A stretch of DNA of 64,000 nucleotides from JACMLD01 sp039916305. GTDB lineage: Bacteria; Bacteroidota; Bacteroidia; Chitinophagales; Chitinophagaceae. Positions within the stretch are counted from its first letter, which is position 1. Each line of letters begins with the position of its first letter. This document shows positions 18,578 through 26,847 of the stretch, in pieces. The notes below the pieces were generated by a model that searched no databases, was not told the DNA's origin, and was given only the letters and a program-made list of their open reading frames with translations. The DNA lies in NCBI GenBank assembly GCA_039916305.1, contig JBDSLR010000006.1, forward strand, positions 124,001 to 188,000, given 5' to 3'. Both the position numbers and the translations under genes were made by a program.

Positions 18578-19549
18578 ATGAAAAAAATAAAGTACTATTA
18601 TAATACCAATACGCTCCGTTATGAAAAGCTGGAGACCCCCCTGCGGGTAAAATTGTTGCGTGTATTGGGTTTTATAGCTGCTTCGGTTGTTACTGCCATC
18701 ATCATTGTCTCCATTGCCTTCAAATACGTAGACTCTCCCAAAGAAAAACTACTGCGCCAGCAATATGAATCGGCTGCTGAGAATTATGATATCCTGGACG
18801 ACCAGGTTAGGAAACTGCAGGGTCAGATGGCCGATCTTGAGAAACGCGATAACGATGTATACCGGGCTATTTTTGAAGCCAATCCCATACCAGACAGTGC
18901 CCGCGCCAAAGCCATGGAGAAGCAGAAAGAAATGCAGCTGGTACAGGGTATGAGCCAGAATGATTTATCCGGCTCCATTGCCAGTACGCTCAATAATCTT
19001 ACCCAGCGGGTAGCTTTTCAGAATAAATCTTTTGAAGAAATTGGGGGCTTTATAAAAAATAAGGAAGTGCTGCTGGCCTGTACGCCCGCTATTCAGCCCG
19101 TTAGCAACAAAGACCTTAACCGCATTGCGTCTGGATTTGGTTACCGGATAGACCCGGTTTACAAGACCGTAAAAATGCATGCCGGGCTTGATTTTGCGGC
19201 ACCACAGGGTACGCCCATCTATGCCACCGCCAACGGCACCGTTACCACGGGCGGCAATTCGGGCAATGGCTATGGCAACCACGTTATTATTAATCACGGA
19301 TATGGGTATGAAACCCTGTACGGACATATGGTACGGGTAAAAGTGCATTCCGGGCAAAAAGTAAAACGCGGCGAAATCATTGGCTGGGTAGGCAGTACAG
19401 GCAAAAGCACCGGACCGCATTGTCATTATGAAGTGCACAAAAACGGCCAGCACGTGGACCCGGTTTATTTCTTTTACAACGATCTTACGCCTGAGCAGTT
19501 TGACCGCCTGCTTAAAATGGCTGCATCGCCTAACCAGAGCTTTGATTAG
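18578..19549 (+). CDS. M23-family murein metallopeptidase (LytM domain) with coiled coil
   Basis: The frame can be read from a TTG at 18530, but the ATG at 18578, preceded by AAGGGG, is the better start (323 residues). A short basic N-terminus is followed by one membrane segment (about 27-51), a coiled-coil stretch (about 60-105) and a C-terminal LytM domain (about 200-300). Zinc ligands are visible in HAGLDFAAP and the HxH of GPHCHYEVHKNG, with the YGHM motif between. It should be an inner-membrane-anchored periplasmic peptidase, or an amidase activator, acting on peptidoglycan cross-links. The ligands are complete, so catalysis is plausible, unlike the degenerate EnvC/NlpD type. It is divergent from alaS. 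Confidence 0.9.
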   Translation: MKKIKYYYNTNTLRYEKLETPLRVKLLRVLGFIAASVVTAIIIVSIAFKYVDSPKEKLLRQQYESAAENYDILDDQVRKLQGQMADLEKRDNDVYRAIFEANPIPDSARAKAMEKQKEMQLVQGMSQNDLSGSIASTLNNLTQRVAFQNKSFEEIGGFIKNKEVLLACTPAIQPVSNKDLNRIASGFGYRIDPVYKTVKMHAGLDFAAPQGTPIYATANGTVTTGGNSGNGYGNHVIINHGYGYETLYGHMVRVKVHSGQKVKRGEIIGWVGSTGKSTGPHCHYEVHKNGQHVDPVYFFYNDLTPEQFDRLLKMAASPNQSFD

Positions 19550-19558
19550 GATTTTTTA

Positions 19559-19715
19559 GCCGTTAGCTTTCAGCTTTTAGCTCTTAGCTTGTAGCGCCTT
19601 TGTGCAACAAGGAATGTTTTGGCCATCAAAAGGAATAAAAGCAACCAACCAAGGGCTATTCTTTCGGTGATAGCTAACGGCCAATAGCTTACAACTAATT
19701 GCTACCAGCTTTCTT
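19559..19715. repeat. Inverted heptad-repeat element between the M23 and MerR genes
   Basis: The left arm (19559-19600) reads as 7-base units GCCGTTA, GCTTTCA, GCTTTTA, GCTCTTA, GCTTGTA. The right arm (19669-19715), read on the other strand, gives GCTGGTA, GCAATTA, GTTGTAA, GCTATTG, GCCGTTA, GCTATCA. The outer 13 bases of the left arm match the inner end of the right arm at 12 of 13 positions in inverted orientation. About 70 bases of unrelated sequence lie between. It fills almost the whole 191-bp gap. Confidence 0.7.
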
Positions 19716-19725
19716 TCCTTTCTTC

Positions 19726-19733
19726 TATCTTTG
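19726..19733 (+). promoter_or_regulatory. Possible -7 element of the MerR gene
   Basis: TATCTTTG matches TAnnTTTG exactly and ends 7 bases before the ATG at 19741, so the transcript would be leaderless or nearly so. The -33 element is not clear. It abuts the heptad-repeat element. Confidence 0.35.
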
Positions 19734-19740
19734 TTTAACC

Positions 19741-20280
19741 ATGCAGGACCTGAAACAAATAATGCTGGCATTCGATGAAGTTCCGGAGGCACCCGTTCCG
19801 GAAAAAGAAGCACCGGTGGCAGCCATCCCCCTGCCAAAAAAGCGTGGCCGCAAACCAAAACCTGCGCCATTGGTAGCCAAACAGCCTTCTAAACGCGGCC
19901 GTCTTTCTTTGAAGGAAAGCGATGCAGCGGTAGATGCTATCGAAATACCTGCTGATGAAGCCCTGTTTCAGAAAAGTTATTATACCATTGGCCAGGTGGC
20001 GGAGATGTTTCATGTAAACCACTCGCTTATACGTATGTGGAGCAATGAGTTTGAAGACTACCTGGAAACGAAAAAAAATAAAAAAGGCGATCGCTATTTT
20101 CGCCCGGAAGACATAAAGACCCTTGAACTCATTCATCACCTGCTGCGCCAGCGAAAATTTACCACCCAGGGCGCCCGCGATTTCCTGAAAAAAAATAAAA
20201 ATGCCGATGAGCGTTTCGCTCTCATTCAATCAATGCAGAAAGTAAAGGGGTTCCTGCTGGAGATTAAGGCATCGTTATAG
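19741..20280 (+). CDS. MerR-family transcriptional regulator with a basic AT-hook-like N-terminus
   Basis: The frame opens at 19699, but the ATG at 19741 fits the nearby -7 element and removes an unlikely hydrophobic extension, leaving 179 residues. Residues 1-70 are a low-complexity Pro/Lys/Arg segment with KKRGRKPKP and SKRGR blocks that look like AT-hook cores. A MerR-type winged helix follows (about 80-150: YTIGQVAEMFHVNHSLIRMW, then DRYFRPEDIKTLELI). The usual C-terminal dimerisation coiled coil and effector-binding domain are absent or very short. It may bind AT-rich DNA as an architectural regulator; no target is evident. Proteins of this layout occur in Bacteroidota, so the layout may be lineage-typical. 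Confidence 0.85.
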   Translation: MQDLKQIMLAFDEVPEAPVPEKEAPVAAIPLPKKRGRKPKPAPLVAKQPSKRGRLSLKESDAAVDAIEIPADEALFQKSYYTIGQVAEMFHVNHSLIRMWSNEFEDYLETKKNKKGDRYFRPEDIKTLELIHHLLRQRKFTTQGARDFLKKNKNADERFALIQSMQKVKGFLLEIKASL

Positions 20281-20363
20281 CAATTATCATCAACAGTGTA
20301 TCACTTAGCGTAAATAGCTATGATTCGTAAATCAGCTTTTCAAATTTACTTTTAGTATTATTT

Positions 20364-20549
20364 TATGGAGAAAAGTACCGCAAAAAAGCTAGTCGAAATC
20401 CGCGCCAAATGATCAGCAGGGCAGGGAAAAAGTCTGTTTTGACAGAGGTCCCTGATGAAGCTACTGTGACTTCAGCCCCAGCCAATCCTGCTTCGGGGAA
20501 AACCAAAAAATGGCTACTATTGTCCCGCACCGCTACCGTCAACAACTAG
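20364..20549 (+). other. Two overlapping mini-frames, possible decayed small gene
   Basis: A 15-codon frame starts at 20364 (MEKSTAKKLVEIRAK) and stops at a TGA that overlaps the ATG (20409) of a second 46-codon frame running to 20549. Joined by a single-base shift they would give a short, Lys/Ser/Ala-rich protein of about 60 residues. The end overlaps the stop of the converging mscS gene by 4 bases. No family is recognised; it may be a frameshifted relic or chance. Confidence 0.2.
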
Positions 20550-21655
20550 CCGCTAACCGTCTCTGAAGCAATACTGCCGCTTAATTTTATTTCCGTATTA
20601 AGGCCGGCAAGTTCAATTTTTAAATTATCCAGGGTTTTAATGATCTCAAAGTTTATTTGTTGCTTCACATCATTAAACTGACCCGGCGGAATAGCACTGG
20701 TATAATATTCCAATGCAATGATATATGCATTGTTAACGATGTCGTTAAAAACAACAGCCTTGCTGATGATCAGCGGGTGATCTGTTATTTTTTTTATTTC
20801 ATTTATCAGTTGGTGCAACTGATCAGTTGTTGCAGCCAGGCTTATTTCCAGTCGTAGATCTGCCCTGCGCTGGGTGCGCAGCGTAAGATTGTCCATGATG
20901 CTGTCTACCATCTGTTTATTGGGGACTGTTACATAGGTTTTGTAATCTGTACGGATGCGGGTGCTGCGCAAACCTATTCTTTCTACCGTTCCGGTATAAC
21001 CCTGCACTTTTACCAAATCACCTACGTTAAAAGGTTTATCAAAGAAAATGATAAAAGAAGCAATCAGGTTTTCAAGGCTTTCTTTAGCAGCCAGGGCCAA
21101 TGCTGCACCAATGATGCCGAAGCCTGCCAGCAGTGCGCCGATGTCTTTATTAAATGAAAAATGAATGATCAGCAGGATGCCGATGATGCCGATAATTACC
21201 TTCAGAAAGTCACGAAAAAAAACAATCAGCTGGTTGTCCCTGGCATCTAGTGTGAGGTGGGCTTTTTCTTCCAGTATCAAGGCCACAAAATCTATGGTAC
21301 GCAGCAACAGCCAGATAAAAGTAACAACAATAAGCCCGGTGCCAATACTGTCAAGTATTTGTTTGGAGCTGATGCGGTGAATCTCAAAAATCAATGCTTT
21401 TGGAAAATGAAGTTTGTCTAAAGCAATGAATGAAATAAGGATAAGCAGAAAACCCTGCAACGGTGCCAGTAACAAGTCTACAAATAATTTTTTCTCAACA
21501 TTCCAGGAAGTGCGTTTAATAAGGCGAAAAAATAATCCTGCGATGTATTGAGACAAATATTTTTTTAGCAGTAAGGCTATTAAAATACTTCCAAAACAAA
21601 TCAGGTAGCTTAAAATTGTATTGTCAAGTATAACTGTATGCAACAAATCATTCAT
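20546..21655 (-). CDS. MscS-family mechanosensitive ion channel
   Basis: This 369-residue inner-membrane channel opens under membrane tension to release solutes during hypo-osmotic shock. Four or five membrane segments occupy residues about 12-185. The pore-lining helix is the Gly/Ala-rich GIIGAALALAAKESLENLIAS-type stretch near 175-198. The beta domain follows, with FDKPFNVGDLVKVQGYTGTVERIGLRSTRIRT-type family signature (about 205-240) and PNKQM. The C-terminal alpha/beta domain is present. Length and topology fit the larger YnaI/YbdG-like members rather than the 286-residue E. coli MscS. It is a single gene with a possible promoter 24 bp upstream. Confidence 0.92.
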   Translation of the reverse strand: MNDLLHTVILDNTILSYLICFGSILIALLLKKYLSQYIAGLFFRLIKRTSWNVEKKLFVDLLLAPLQGFLLILISFIALDKLHFPKALIFEIHRISSKQILDSIGTGLIVVTFIWLLLRTIDFVALILEEKAHLTLDARDNQLIVFFRDFLKVIIGIIGILLIIHFSFNKDIGALLAGFGIIGAALALAAKESLENLIASFIIFFDKPFNVGDLVKVQGYTGTVERIGLRSTRIRTDYKTYVTVPNKQMVDSIMDNLTLRTQRRADLRLEISLAATTDQLHQLINEIKKITDHPLIISKAVVFNDIVNNAYIIALEYYTSAIPPGQFNDVKQQINFEIIKTLDNLKIELAGLNTEIKLSGSIASETVSG

Positions 21656-21678
21656 AGCCGGTATCCGTTAAATGGGCT

Positions 21679-21686
21679 CAAAATTA
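21679..21686 (-). promoter_or_regulatory. Possible -7 element of the MscS gene
   Basis: On the - strand TAATTTTG matches TAnnTTTG, 24 bases before the ATG at 21655. The -33 region is only weakly matched (TTCT at the expected distance). Confidence 0.35.
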
Positions 21687-21788
21687 AAGGACTTACAGGC
21701 GGTTAAGAAATGAAATTTTGAGTTGGTATTATTAAGATTGTTCAGCCAGGAAAATATTCATCAAACCGCATGCGGATATCCAGGAAAT

Positions 21789-22595
21789 TTACAACGAATA
21801 AATATAAAGACGCCCGGCGCGAAGGCAATAAAGGCGGTCGCCGGAGATGCGTATTTTATCTGTGTTAGCTATGATACGGGGCAGCCATTTTTCCTCAATT
21901 GACAGAGTGGAAAGTTGATAGCGCATCAGTAAAGAGCCTTTTCTCCCTACTATATATTTACCTGCCAGCTGAAAATCCTGCCAGCCCAGCAATGCAAGTT
22001 TGCTTTTTAATGTTCCAAAATAATCAAAAACCAGTAAGCCTTTTGCACTGTCGTAAAGGTAAACAAGCCGGTCATGGTCTTCAATAAATGCGGGCGAGGG
22101 CGCTTCCTCCAGCTGCAGGCGAAAATCACCGCTCTGGTCAAGCAGGCTGCCATCATCTGCAATACGTTTTAGTTTGGCTTCTCCTTCATCGTACACCCAT
22201 ATGGCATTATCGTACGACTGGCAGATCGCTTTTGCCTGGAAAATATTGAGTTTTCGCAGATCGATAACCGTCCTGATGTTTAATAGCCTGTCAAGCACCA
22301 CAATGGTTCCAAAATCGCGGTAGTATAATAAAATTTTCAGTGGGTTGCCGGCGTCGACCATGTACACTTTTCCGTATTTGCGTACATCATTGAAGATGGC
22401 AATAGAATCGCCGGCAGGCGAAACTTTTTTTAACTGGTTATTACTGTCAAGCAATAAAATATTGCCCAGGTTATCTACCGAGAAATCGGTGTATCCGCCC
22501 TTGATAATTTTTACCAGTGGTAAAGAACTGTCTGCCTGCGAAAAAGCAATAGCCGCAGATAAAAAGGACAATAATATAAGCAATGGTTTCTTCAA
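21789..22595 (-). CDS. Exported beta-propeller-like protein of unknown function
   Basis: This 268-residue protein has a signal peptide (MKKPLLILLSFLSAAIAFSQ, cleavage near residue 20). The mature part repeats units of about 40 residues with the pattern of a short beta strand, Asp/Gly turn and hydrophobic strand (DNLGNILLLDSNNQLKKVS, YDNAIWVYDEGEAKLKRI), reminiscent of NHL or YncE-type propeller blades. No catalytic motif is seen. Its start overlaps the stop of the LpxH-type gene by four bases (ATGA), so the two are translationally coupled and it is the last gene of a three-gene operon. I do not recognise a named family; periplasmic binding or scaffolding is a guess. Confidence 0.75.
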   Translation of the reverse strand: MKKPLLILLSFLSAAIAFSQADSSLPLVKIIKGGYTDFSVDNLGNILLLDSNNQLKKVSPAGDSIAIFNDVRKYGKVYMVDAGNPLKILLYYRDFGTIVVLDRLLNIRTVIDLRKLNIFQAKAICQSYDNAIWVYDEGEAKLKRIADDGSLLDQSGDFRLQLEEAPSPAFIEDHDRLVYLYDSAKGLLVFDYFGTLKSKLALLGWQDFQLAGKYIVGRKGSLLMRYQLSTLSIEEKWLPRIIANTDKIRISGDRLYCLRAGRLYIYSL

Positions 22596-23350
22596 AGGGT
22601 ATGGTATTTTAATTCAAGGTTTGTACCATCAAACACGGCATATGAATCATATTGTATCCAGTCGCCCAGGTTAATATAACGGCTGTTGCCAGCCAGGGCA
22701 AAATCAATGGGCAGGTGCCGGTGGCCGAATATAAAATAATCAAATGATTGCTTTTGCAGGATTTCTTTGCAATATGCAATCAGCCATTCTTTTTCTTCGC
22801 CCAGGAAGTTGCCATCTGTTTGCCCCGTAGCAGCCCGGCTGCTGCGGCTGAGGTAATTGGCTAGTCCTACGCCCATAGCGGGTGGCAATATGCCAAATAG
22901 CCATTGGCAAACGGGGTTGCGGAATATTTTCTTCATGAATTTATAACCATGGTCACCGGGGCCAAGCCCATCACCATGCCCTATATAGAATTTTTTATTA
23001 CTGAACTCAAAAGTCTGTGGTTCAAAATAGACGGGTATGTTTAATTCTTTTTCAAAATACCCTTTCATCCACATGTCATGATTGCCCACAAAAAAATACA
23101 TGGGTATACCACTGTCTGTAATGGCCGCCATTTTACCGAGTATGCGTACGTAGCCTTTGGGCACCACGGTACGGTATTCGTACCAGAAATCAAACAGATC
23201 ACCCACTATGAAAATGGCAGCAGCATCCTGCATGGCAATGTCAAGAAAGCGAACAATTTTTTTTTCCCTTTCCAGGCTGCTTTTGTAATTGGGAGCGCCC
23301 AGGTGAAAGTCTGAAAGAAAGTAAATTTTTTTGCCTGGTAGCAACTGCAT
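22592..23350 (-). CDS. lpxH: UDP-2,3-diacylglucosamine diphosphatase (LpxH-type metallophosphoesterase)
   Basis: This 252-residue calcineurin-fold hydrolase is predicted to cleave UDP-2,3-diacylglucosamine to lipid X and UMP in lipid A synthesis, as a peripheral inner-membrane enzyme. All metal-binding motifs are visible in order: SDFHLG (about 13-18), GDLFDFW (about 50-56), GNHD (about 92-95), GHGDG and GHRHLP near residue 210. Length fits LpxH (about 240-250). The gene lies 3 bp after the cyclotransferase-like gene and overlaps the next gene by four bases, so all three are one operon. Bacteroidota carry several related phosphoesterases, so the exact substrate is inferred from family resemblance. 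Confidence 0.8.
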   Translation of the reverse strand: MQLLPGKKIYFLSDFHLGAPNYKSSLEREKKIVRFLDIAMQDAAAIFIVGDLFDFWYEYRTVVPKGYVRILGKMAAITDSGIPMYFFVGNHDMWMKGYFEKELNIPVYFEPQTFEFSNKKFYIGHGDGLGPGDHGYKFMKKIFRNPVCQWLFGILPPAMGVGLANYLSRSSRAATGQTDGNFLGEEKEWLIAYCKEILQKQSFDYFIFGHRHLPIDFALAGNSRYINLGDWIQYDSYAVFDGTNLELKYHTL

Positions 23351-23353
23351 GGG

Positions 23354-23779
23354 CTATGGTTTCTTTTGCTGAAGATATTCCAGCACATCTCCAGAAGCAA
23401 TCTGGGGGTTACCGGATATATCATTGTTGTACCAGTATATCCAGGCGCTGGTAGATTGATTGTCCATATATACAGTGGTAATTTCCCGTATGTACAGAGG
23501 CGTTTCGCCGGGCTCTGGGTTCACCCCTTCGTAATCATCTACCTGGGCAATGGCCCATGAAAATTCCTCTTCTTCTTTGAGGCGGTATAACTCACCCAGG
23601 ATATATTGTTCATCATCTGTTGGCAGGGCTGCCGGGTAACTTCCCAGGTCGTATAATTTGCCTTTCACTTTTGCGCTGCCCACTAATAGAAAATGATTGC
23701 TGATATAAGCGTAGGCCGGGTGATTAAAGCCGCTGCGCAAAGATCCGTACACGAATAGTTGGTGAGTAGTGGATTCCAT
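23354..23779 (-). CDS. Gamma-glutamylcyclotransferase-family (AIG2/YtfP-like) protein
   Basis: This 141-residue cytosolic protein has the GGCT fold. The N-terminal VYGSLRSG motif (about residues 10-17) forms the substrate-binding loop, and the YILGELYRL strand and the acidic VDDYEGVNP segment supply the candidate catalytic glutamate. Family members convert gamma-glutamyl amino acids or gamma-glutamylamines to 5-oxoproline, though many bacterial homologues have unproven activity. It is the first gene of the operon with the LpxH-type phosphoesterase and the propeller-like protein; no functional link between them is obvious. The upstream gap holds a heptad-repeat tract. Confidence 0.82.
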   Translation of the reverse strand: MESTTHQLFVYGSLRSGFNHPAYAYISNHFLLVGSAKVKGKLYDLGSYPAALPTDDEQYILGELYRLKEEEEFSWAIAQVDDYEGVNPEPGETPLYIREITTVYMDNQSTSAWIYWYNNDISGNPQIASGDVLEYLQQKKP

Positions 23780-23801
23780 ATGAGGTATAAAGATAAATGC
23801 T

Positions 23802-23848
23802 AATTACTGATTTTATATTTTGGGATGTCCGGATTTGGTGATTTTTTA
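23802..23848. repeat. Heptad-repeat tract upstream of the cyclotransferase gene
   Basis: Bases can be split into 7-base units ATTACTG, ATTTTAT, ATTTTGG, GATGTCC, GGATTTG, GTGATTT. They resemble the arm of the element at 29949-30105 (ATTGCTG, ATTTCGG, GATATGG). A single arm only. Confidence 0.45.
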
Positions 23849-23940
23849 ATTTTCTTTCGCCAATAGAAAACCAAATGCAAAAGAAGGAGGCCATCTACAA
23901 GGTAAACCGCGCATCTCAAAATGACTGTATAGCAATTTTT

Positions 23941-24579
23941 TCAGGGCTTATCTACAAGGAAAAGGTATACTTCTTTGGGGCCGTGTACACCAGTGACCAG
24001 CGTTTTTTCAATATCTGCAGTACGGCTGGGTCCGGAAGCAAAGCTTATAAGTGACGGTAGTTGCGTACCAAACTTTTCTTTTACCAGTTGCAGGGCATCT
24101 TTAATATCATATACAAGTTGGCGGGTATAGGCAACGCAGATATGTACCGGGGCATAAACGCTTACGGTTCTGCCGCTCTGGCTGGCAGTGGTAAGCACAA
24201 TACTGCCGGTTCTTGCTACCAGGCTTTCACAGGTGGTAATGCTGGCATCACAGGCTTCCAGGGAAGTATCAGAGAAGCCTGAAAATGCTGCCGCTGACAG
24301 TTGTTGTTTCAGCGCTGTTTCGTTGCAAAAGATAGCAGCCCATTTTTTTTCTGCCAGTAGTAAGTTTAGTTGATTGCACAAATCGGCAATGTCAACACAA
24401 AAAGCAAACCTGCCCTGCAGTTTGGTAAATTCTTCAGCAAATTGTATTTCCAGGTCTTTTTGAGAAGGATGGTATAAGGAATGGGTTCCTTCGCTTAGCG
24501 GAAAAGGAAGAGGCGTTGAGTCAATCAACGCCTCTCTTATCTTTTTCAGGATAACTTCTTTGGAAGAAGAAGCACTCAT
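23941..24579 (-). CDS. LUD-domain protein (LutC/YkgG-like)
   Basis: The frame begins at a TTG (24585), but the ATG at 24579 two codons later is preferred, giving 212 residues. The single LUD domain spans about 60-210, with TGSIVLT-like and the closing LITGVHGPKEVYLFLVD-type phrases characteristic of the LutC/YkgG branch. Family members act with LutA and LutB in oxidation of L-lactate by a three-protein iron-sulfur complex. A LutB-like gene is present 25 kb away (49932-51311), but no LutA is in the window, so the functional complex is inferred. It lies upstream of and in line with the propeller/LpxH operon but is separated by 161 bp. Confidence 0.82.
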   Translation of the reverse strand: MSASSSKEVILKKIREALIDSTPLPFPLSEGTHSLYHPSQKDLEIQFAEEFTKLQGRFAFCVDIADLCNQLNLLLAEKKWAAIFCNETALKQQLSAAAFSGFSDTSLEACDASITTCESLVARTGSIVLTTASQSGRTVSVYAPVHICVAYTRQLVYDIKDALQLVKEKFGTQLPSLISFASGPSRTADIEKTLVTGVHGPKEVYLFLVDKP

Positions 24580-24686
24580 ATACAAATACTTTTTACAAAA
24601 AAATAAAAAAACGAATTACGCCAATTTTCCAGTATTTACTGCTGTAATAATCAATGCAATTCGTCTTAATTGATGTTGTATGTTTA

Positions 24687-26765
24687 TTAATTATGCGCTT
24701 TATTGGTAACACTGCTGTCGTAAGGTGGTACCCCTTCACTGATGGTACCATCTGCCGCATGCGGTTCCAGGTGATCTACATCCAGCAATTTCTTTTCTTC
24801 AAAGGGTCTTTTGCCAATAAGCGTTTCTACATCACTTTGGAACAAAACTTCTTTTTCAAGCAATGCTTCGGCGAGTTTTGCTACTTCTTCCTTTTTTTCA
24901 GTTAATAACTTTTTAGTTCTGTCAAAAGCATCATCGATCAGTTTTCTTACTTCCTGGTCAATTATTTTAGAAGTTTCTTCTGAATATGGTTTGGTAAAAG
25001 AATTTTCCTGCTGAGGGTCATAAAAACTCACATTACCTACCTTTTCGTTCATACCATATACAGTTACCATGGCATAAGCGGTGCGGGTAATCTGCTGCAA
25101 ATCATTCTGTGCGCCGGTAGATATCTTATTAAAGAAAATGTCTTCACTCGCCCTTCCGCCCAGGCTCATACAAATCTGGTCAAGCAGCTGATCGGTATTG
25201 TACAGGTATTGCTCTTTGGGCGTGTACTGCGCATAACCCAATGCAGCAGTACCCCTTGGTACAATCGTTACCTTCAATAAAGGATAGGCATGTTCCAGGA
25301 ACCAGCCGCAAACAGCATGGCCGGCTTCGTGGTAAGCAATAATCTTTTTCTCATCAGGAGAAATGATTTTATTCTTTTTTTCCAGCCCGCCAATTACGCG
25401 GTCAATGGCATCCTGGAAATCTGACATATCAACTGCATCCTTACCTTTCCTGGCGGCAATCAGGGCTGCTTCGTTGCACACATTGGCAATATCTGCTCCT
25501 GCAAAACCGGGTGTTTGCTCGGCCAGTTTAAAGATGTCTAATTTCTGCGAAATTTTTATAGGCTTCAGGTGCACTTTAAAAATATGCTCCCGCCCTTTTA
25601 AATCCGGTTTGTCAATTTCTATCTGGCGGTCAAAACGGCCCGGGCGTAATAACGCCGTGTCCAGTACATCAGGCCTGTTGGTTGCAGCCAGTACTATGAT
25701 GCCTGTTTCGCCGCTAAAGCCATCCATTTCTACCAGCAACTGGTTAAGGGTGCTTTCCCTTTCATCATTGCTCATTACAGCATTCTTACCCCTTGCACGG
25801 CCAATAGCATCAATTTCATCGATAAAAATAATGCAAGGTGCTTTTTCCCTGGCCTGTTTAAAAAGGTCACGAACACGGCTGGCACCCACGCCTACAAACA
25901 GTTCCACAAAATCTGAACCGCTCATAGAAAAGAAAGGAACCTGCGCTTCACCCGCCATTGCTTTTGCCAGCAGGGTTTTACCGGTACCCGGAGGACCTAC
26001 CAGCAGCGCACCTTTTGGTATCTTACCGCCCAATGCGGTATATTTTTTAGGATTTTTCAGGAAGTCAACAATCTCCATTACTTCCACCTTGGCTTCATCT
26101 AAACCAGCCACATCATTGAAAGTAATATTTACCCTGGTACCCTTATCAAACAAAGTAGCTTTTGACTTGCCGATATTAAAGATACCACCCGGACCACCGG
26201 CACCACCGCCACCACTTCCCATCTTACGCATCATCAGCACCCATATAAGAATAATGGCAATGATAGGCAGTAAAATATTGAGTGCGGGAGCAACCCAGTC
26301 TCCCTCTTTGGAAGGCGTTGGATAAATAGGTTGCAGGGTGGGATACTTCTGGTAAAACGCCCTGAGATCGTCAGCAAATATTTTAGAATCACTGATGGTA
26401 AACTGAAACTGCGGCGTTTTAGCAGCAGAAGTCTCGGTTGTTGTCTTTTTGGGTAATTTGATCTTTATATTTTCAGCGTTCAGGCTATCACTTTTTATAT
26501 AAACCCTTACCAAATCCTTATTGCTGATAACGTCAAAATTTTCAACATCGCCTTTGGCCAGCATAGCATAAAAATCCTGCTGGTTAATCTCTGTAGCGGC
26601 GGGGGTAAACTTTCCAGTGAATAAATTAAAGCCAATCAAAATAACTGCTATGGCCGCCCAAACCCAGTATATATTGAACCTGGGGCCTTTTTTCGGCTCA
26701 TCGCTGCTGCCCTGCGGACGTATCCTGTTTCCTTTCTCGTTCGGTTTCAAGTCTTCCTGTGCCAT
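24687..26765 (-). CDS. ftsH: ATP-dependent zinc metalloprotease FtsH
   Basis: This 692-residue inner-membrane AAA+ protease degrades unassembled membrane proteins and short-lived regulators. Residues 31-50 and 161-178 are membrane segments flanking a periplasmic domain. The AAA module has Walker A GPPGTGKT (257-264), Walker B IIFIDEID (312-319) and the second region of homology with RPGRFDR (374-380). The protease domain has the zinc motif HEAGH (479-483). A Gly-rich linker (183-195) follows the second membrane segment. Length is usual for Bacteroidota FtsH (650-700). It lies 82 bp after rsfS on the same strand, and the pair is probably co-transcribed. Confidence 0.97.
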   Translation of the reverse strand: MAQEDLKPNEKGNRIRPQGSSDEPKKGPRFNIYWVWAAIAVILIGFNLFTGKFTPAATEINQQDFYAMLAKGDVENFDVISNKDLVRVYIKSDSLNAENIKIKLPKKTTTETSAAKTPQFQFTISDSKIFADDLRAFYQKYPTLQPIYPTPSKEGDWVAPALNILLPIIAIILIWVLMMRKMGSGGGGAGGPGGIFNIGKSKATLFDKGTRVNITFNDVAGLDEAKVEVMEIVDFLKNPKKYTALGGKIPKGALLVGPPGTGKTLLAKAMAGEAQVPFFSMSGSDFVELFVGVGASRVRDLFKQAREKAPCIIFIDEIDAIGRARGKNAVMSNDERESTLNQLLVEMDGFSGETGIIVLAATNRPDVLDTALLRPGRFDRQIEIDKPDLKGREHIFKVHLKPIKISQKLDIFKLAEQTPGFAGADIANVCNEAALIAARKGKDAVDMSDFQDAIDRVIGGLEKKNKIISPDEKKIIAYHEAGHAVCGWFLEHAYPLLKVTIVPRGTAALGYAQYTPKEQYLYNTDQLLDQICMSLGGRASEDIFFNKISTGAQNDLQQITRTAYAMVTVYGMNEKVGNVSFYDPQQENSFTKPYSEETSKIIDQEVRKLIDDAFDRTKKLLTEKKEEVAKLAEALLEKEVLFQSDVETLIGKRPFEEKKLLDVDHLEPHAADGTISEGVPPYDSSVTNKAHN

Positions 26766-26847
26766 ATTTTTTTAATGTGTCGTACTAAATAAATGCTTTT
26801 ACAGCGTCTTTGTTCGGAATAGGGGTTATAAACTTATATTAAACCTT

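Noticed and set aside
23941..24579. A complete lactate-oxidation operon (lutABC)
   Set aside because: Only a LutC-like and a LutB-like gene are present, 25 kb apart, and no LutA; the pathway cannot be claimed from this window.
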